Position numbers and translations under genes: made by a program. DNA of 7,361 nucleotides, taken from NCBI GenBank assembly GCA_030605265.1, contig JAUWIR010000217.1, positions 1 to 7,361 on the forward strand, read 5' to 3'. The stretch comes from Pseudomonadota bacterium (lineage in GTDB: Bacteria; SZUA-182; DTGQ01). Under the pieces are notes generated by a model. The model had not been told where the DNA came from. It saw nothing but the letters and a program-made list of their open reading frames with translations, and searched no databases. Within the stretch, counting starts at the first letter, position 1. Every line of letters begins with the position of its first letter. Shown here piece after piece: positions 6,945 through 7,361 of this stretch.

Positions 6945-6974
6945 ATTATATTTTTTTTGTTTTCCTTTTGTCAA
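6945..6974 (-). promoter_or_regulatory. Consensus sigma-70-type promoter
   Basis: Minus-strand TTGACA (6974-6969) and TATAAT (6950-6945) are both perfect hexamers separated by 18 bp of A-rich DNA. Transcription should start near 6938 and run toward the secreted-protein gene, leaving an untranslated leader of about 195 nt before ATG 6742. No other minus-strand gene lies between. Confidence 0.75.
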
Positions 6975-7032
6975 GATGATATTCTCCTTCCCAAGAATAT
7001 TTTTTTATTAATCTTTTCAATTATACTCAATG

Positions 7033-7077
7033 GGGTCATAAATTGCGTTTTTGAAATAGAAGTTCACTTTATGGCCC
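7033..7077. repeat. Imperfect inverted repeat
   Basis: GGGTCATAAA (7033-7042) and TTTATGGCCC (7068-7077) pair at 9 of 10 positions, the tenth being a T/G wobble, with a 25-nt loop. There is no U tract on either side. It may be a remnant of a mobile-element end, but nothing else supports that. Confidence 0.35.
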
Positions 7078-7261
7078 TCCTAAAGTATAGTCTGAAAAAA
7101 TACAATTTTTAAACCTGCCGAAATCAAAATAAATTCCTTAATATTAAACCATTGATAAAACAGTTGGTAAAACCCATTGGTATTATTTTAAAATCATGGT
7201 ATTATAAGTCCTATAATTCTAAAAAATCATTTTTTCTTTAAAATTTATTCTAACAGTGAAA

Positions 7262-7282
7262 ACCTTGCCCTCAGGGCAAGGT
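7262..7282 (-). terminator. Strong GC-rich hairpin, possible terminator or IS right-end structure
   Basis: ACCTTGCCC (7262-7270) and GGGCAAGGT (7274-7282) form a perfect 9-bp stem with a 3-nt loop. On the minus strand it is followed by TTTCACTGTT, a short U run. It could terminate a minus-strand gene entering from the right edge. The weak U tract and the adjoining second hairpin leave open a structured end of an insertion sequence or a non-coding RNA 3' end. Confidence 0.5.
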
Positions 7283-7286
7283 CAGA

Positions 7287-7310
7287 GTTCAGTGGCTTTG
7301 CCATCTGAAC
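7287..7310. repeat. Second hairpin adjacent to 7262-7282
   Basis: GTTCAGTGGC (7287-7296) pairs with GCCA (7300-7303) and CTGAAC (7305-7310), a 10-bp stem with a TTT loop and one bulged T at 7304. It lies only 4 nt from the first hairpin, making a compact two-stem structure, and the TGA of one edge reading frame sits inside it. Confidence 0.55.
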
Positions 7311-7361
7311 AATAATTTGTTACACCAAGGTTGAGTTGCCTCCACAACAACTACAACCAAG

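Larger units (their letters stand above)
6975..7361. other. Right-edge region, largely non-coding
   Basis: No credible complete gene is present. It contains an imperfect inverted repeat (7033-7077), short direct repeats (TGGTATTAT twice near 7179-7206) and two tandem hairpins (7262-7310). At the extreme edge, two minus-strand frames are open into the window: one ends at TAA 7322-7320 and reads LGCSCCGGNSTLV, the other ends at TGA 7291-7289 and reads through VVEATQPWCNK. One of them may be the C-terminus of a gene lying outside; 14-24 codons are too few to call. Confidence 0.6.

Overview
The window is AT-rich bacterial DNA. Its left two thirds hold conserved housekeeping genes and its right third holds accessory, unrecognised genes. 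Start codons and ribosome binding sites are typically bacterial (AAGGAG-type before HU and the SH3 gene), and one promoter has perfect sigma-70 hexamers. GatA/GatB show an organism that makes Gln-tRNA and/or Asn-tRNA by the indirect amidation route. The low GC and the gene set would fit an uncultured Firmicutes-like or Atribacterota-like lineage. That placement is an impression; no phylogeny was possible.

Layout. On the minus strand, read right to left, come HU (4025-3750) with its own intrinsic terminator (3691-3733), then gatA (3660-2161), gatB (1977-544) and, 16 nt further on, the 5' part of a membrane-anchored M23-type cell-wall peptidase (527 to beyond the left edge). gatA, gatB and the peptidase probably form one transcription unit. 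gatC, the usual third subunit gene, is not in the window. A 631-bp intergenic stretch (4026-4656) carries the HU promoter and a 210-bp element with nested inverted repeats and a flanking direct repeat, which looks like a transposase-less, MITE-like insertion.

Two convergent genes separated by 4 bp follow. One encodes a membrane-anchored SH3b-domain protein (4657-5493, plus). The other encodes a secreted protein with a beta-rich N-terminal region and a Pro/Ser-, Tyr/Gly- and Gly-rich C-terminal half (6742-5498, minus). The second has a perfect-consensus promoter about 200 bp upstream. Both are probably envelope or surface proteins of unknown function.

The last 600 bp appear non-coding except possibly at the extreme right edge. 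They hold an imperfect inverted repeat and two strong tandem hairpins just beyond what may be the 3' end of a minus-strand gene entering from outside.

The best candidates for something undescribed are the 210-bp element, the tandem-hairpin right edge, and the pair of unrecognised envelope proteins. No defence system, CRISPR array, tRNA or rRNA was seen.
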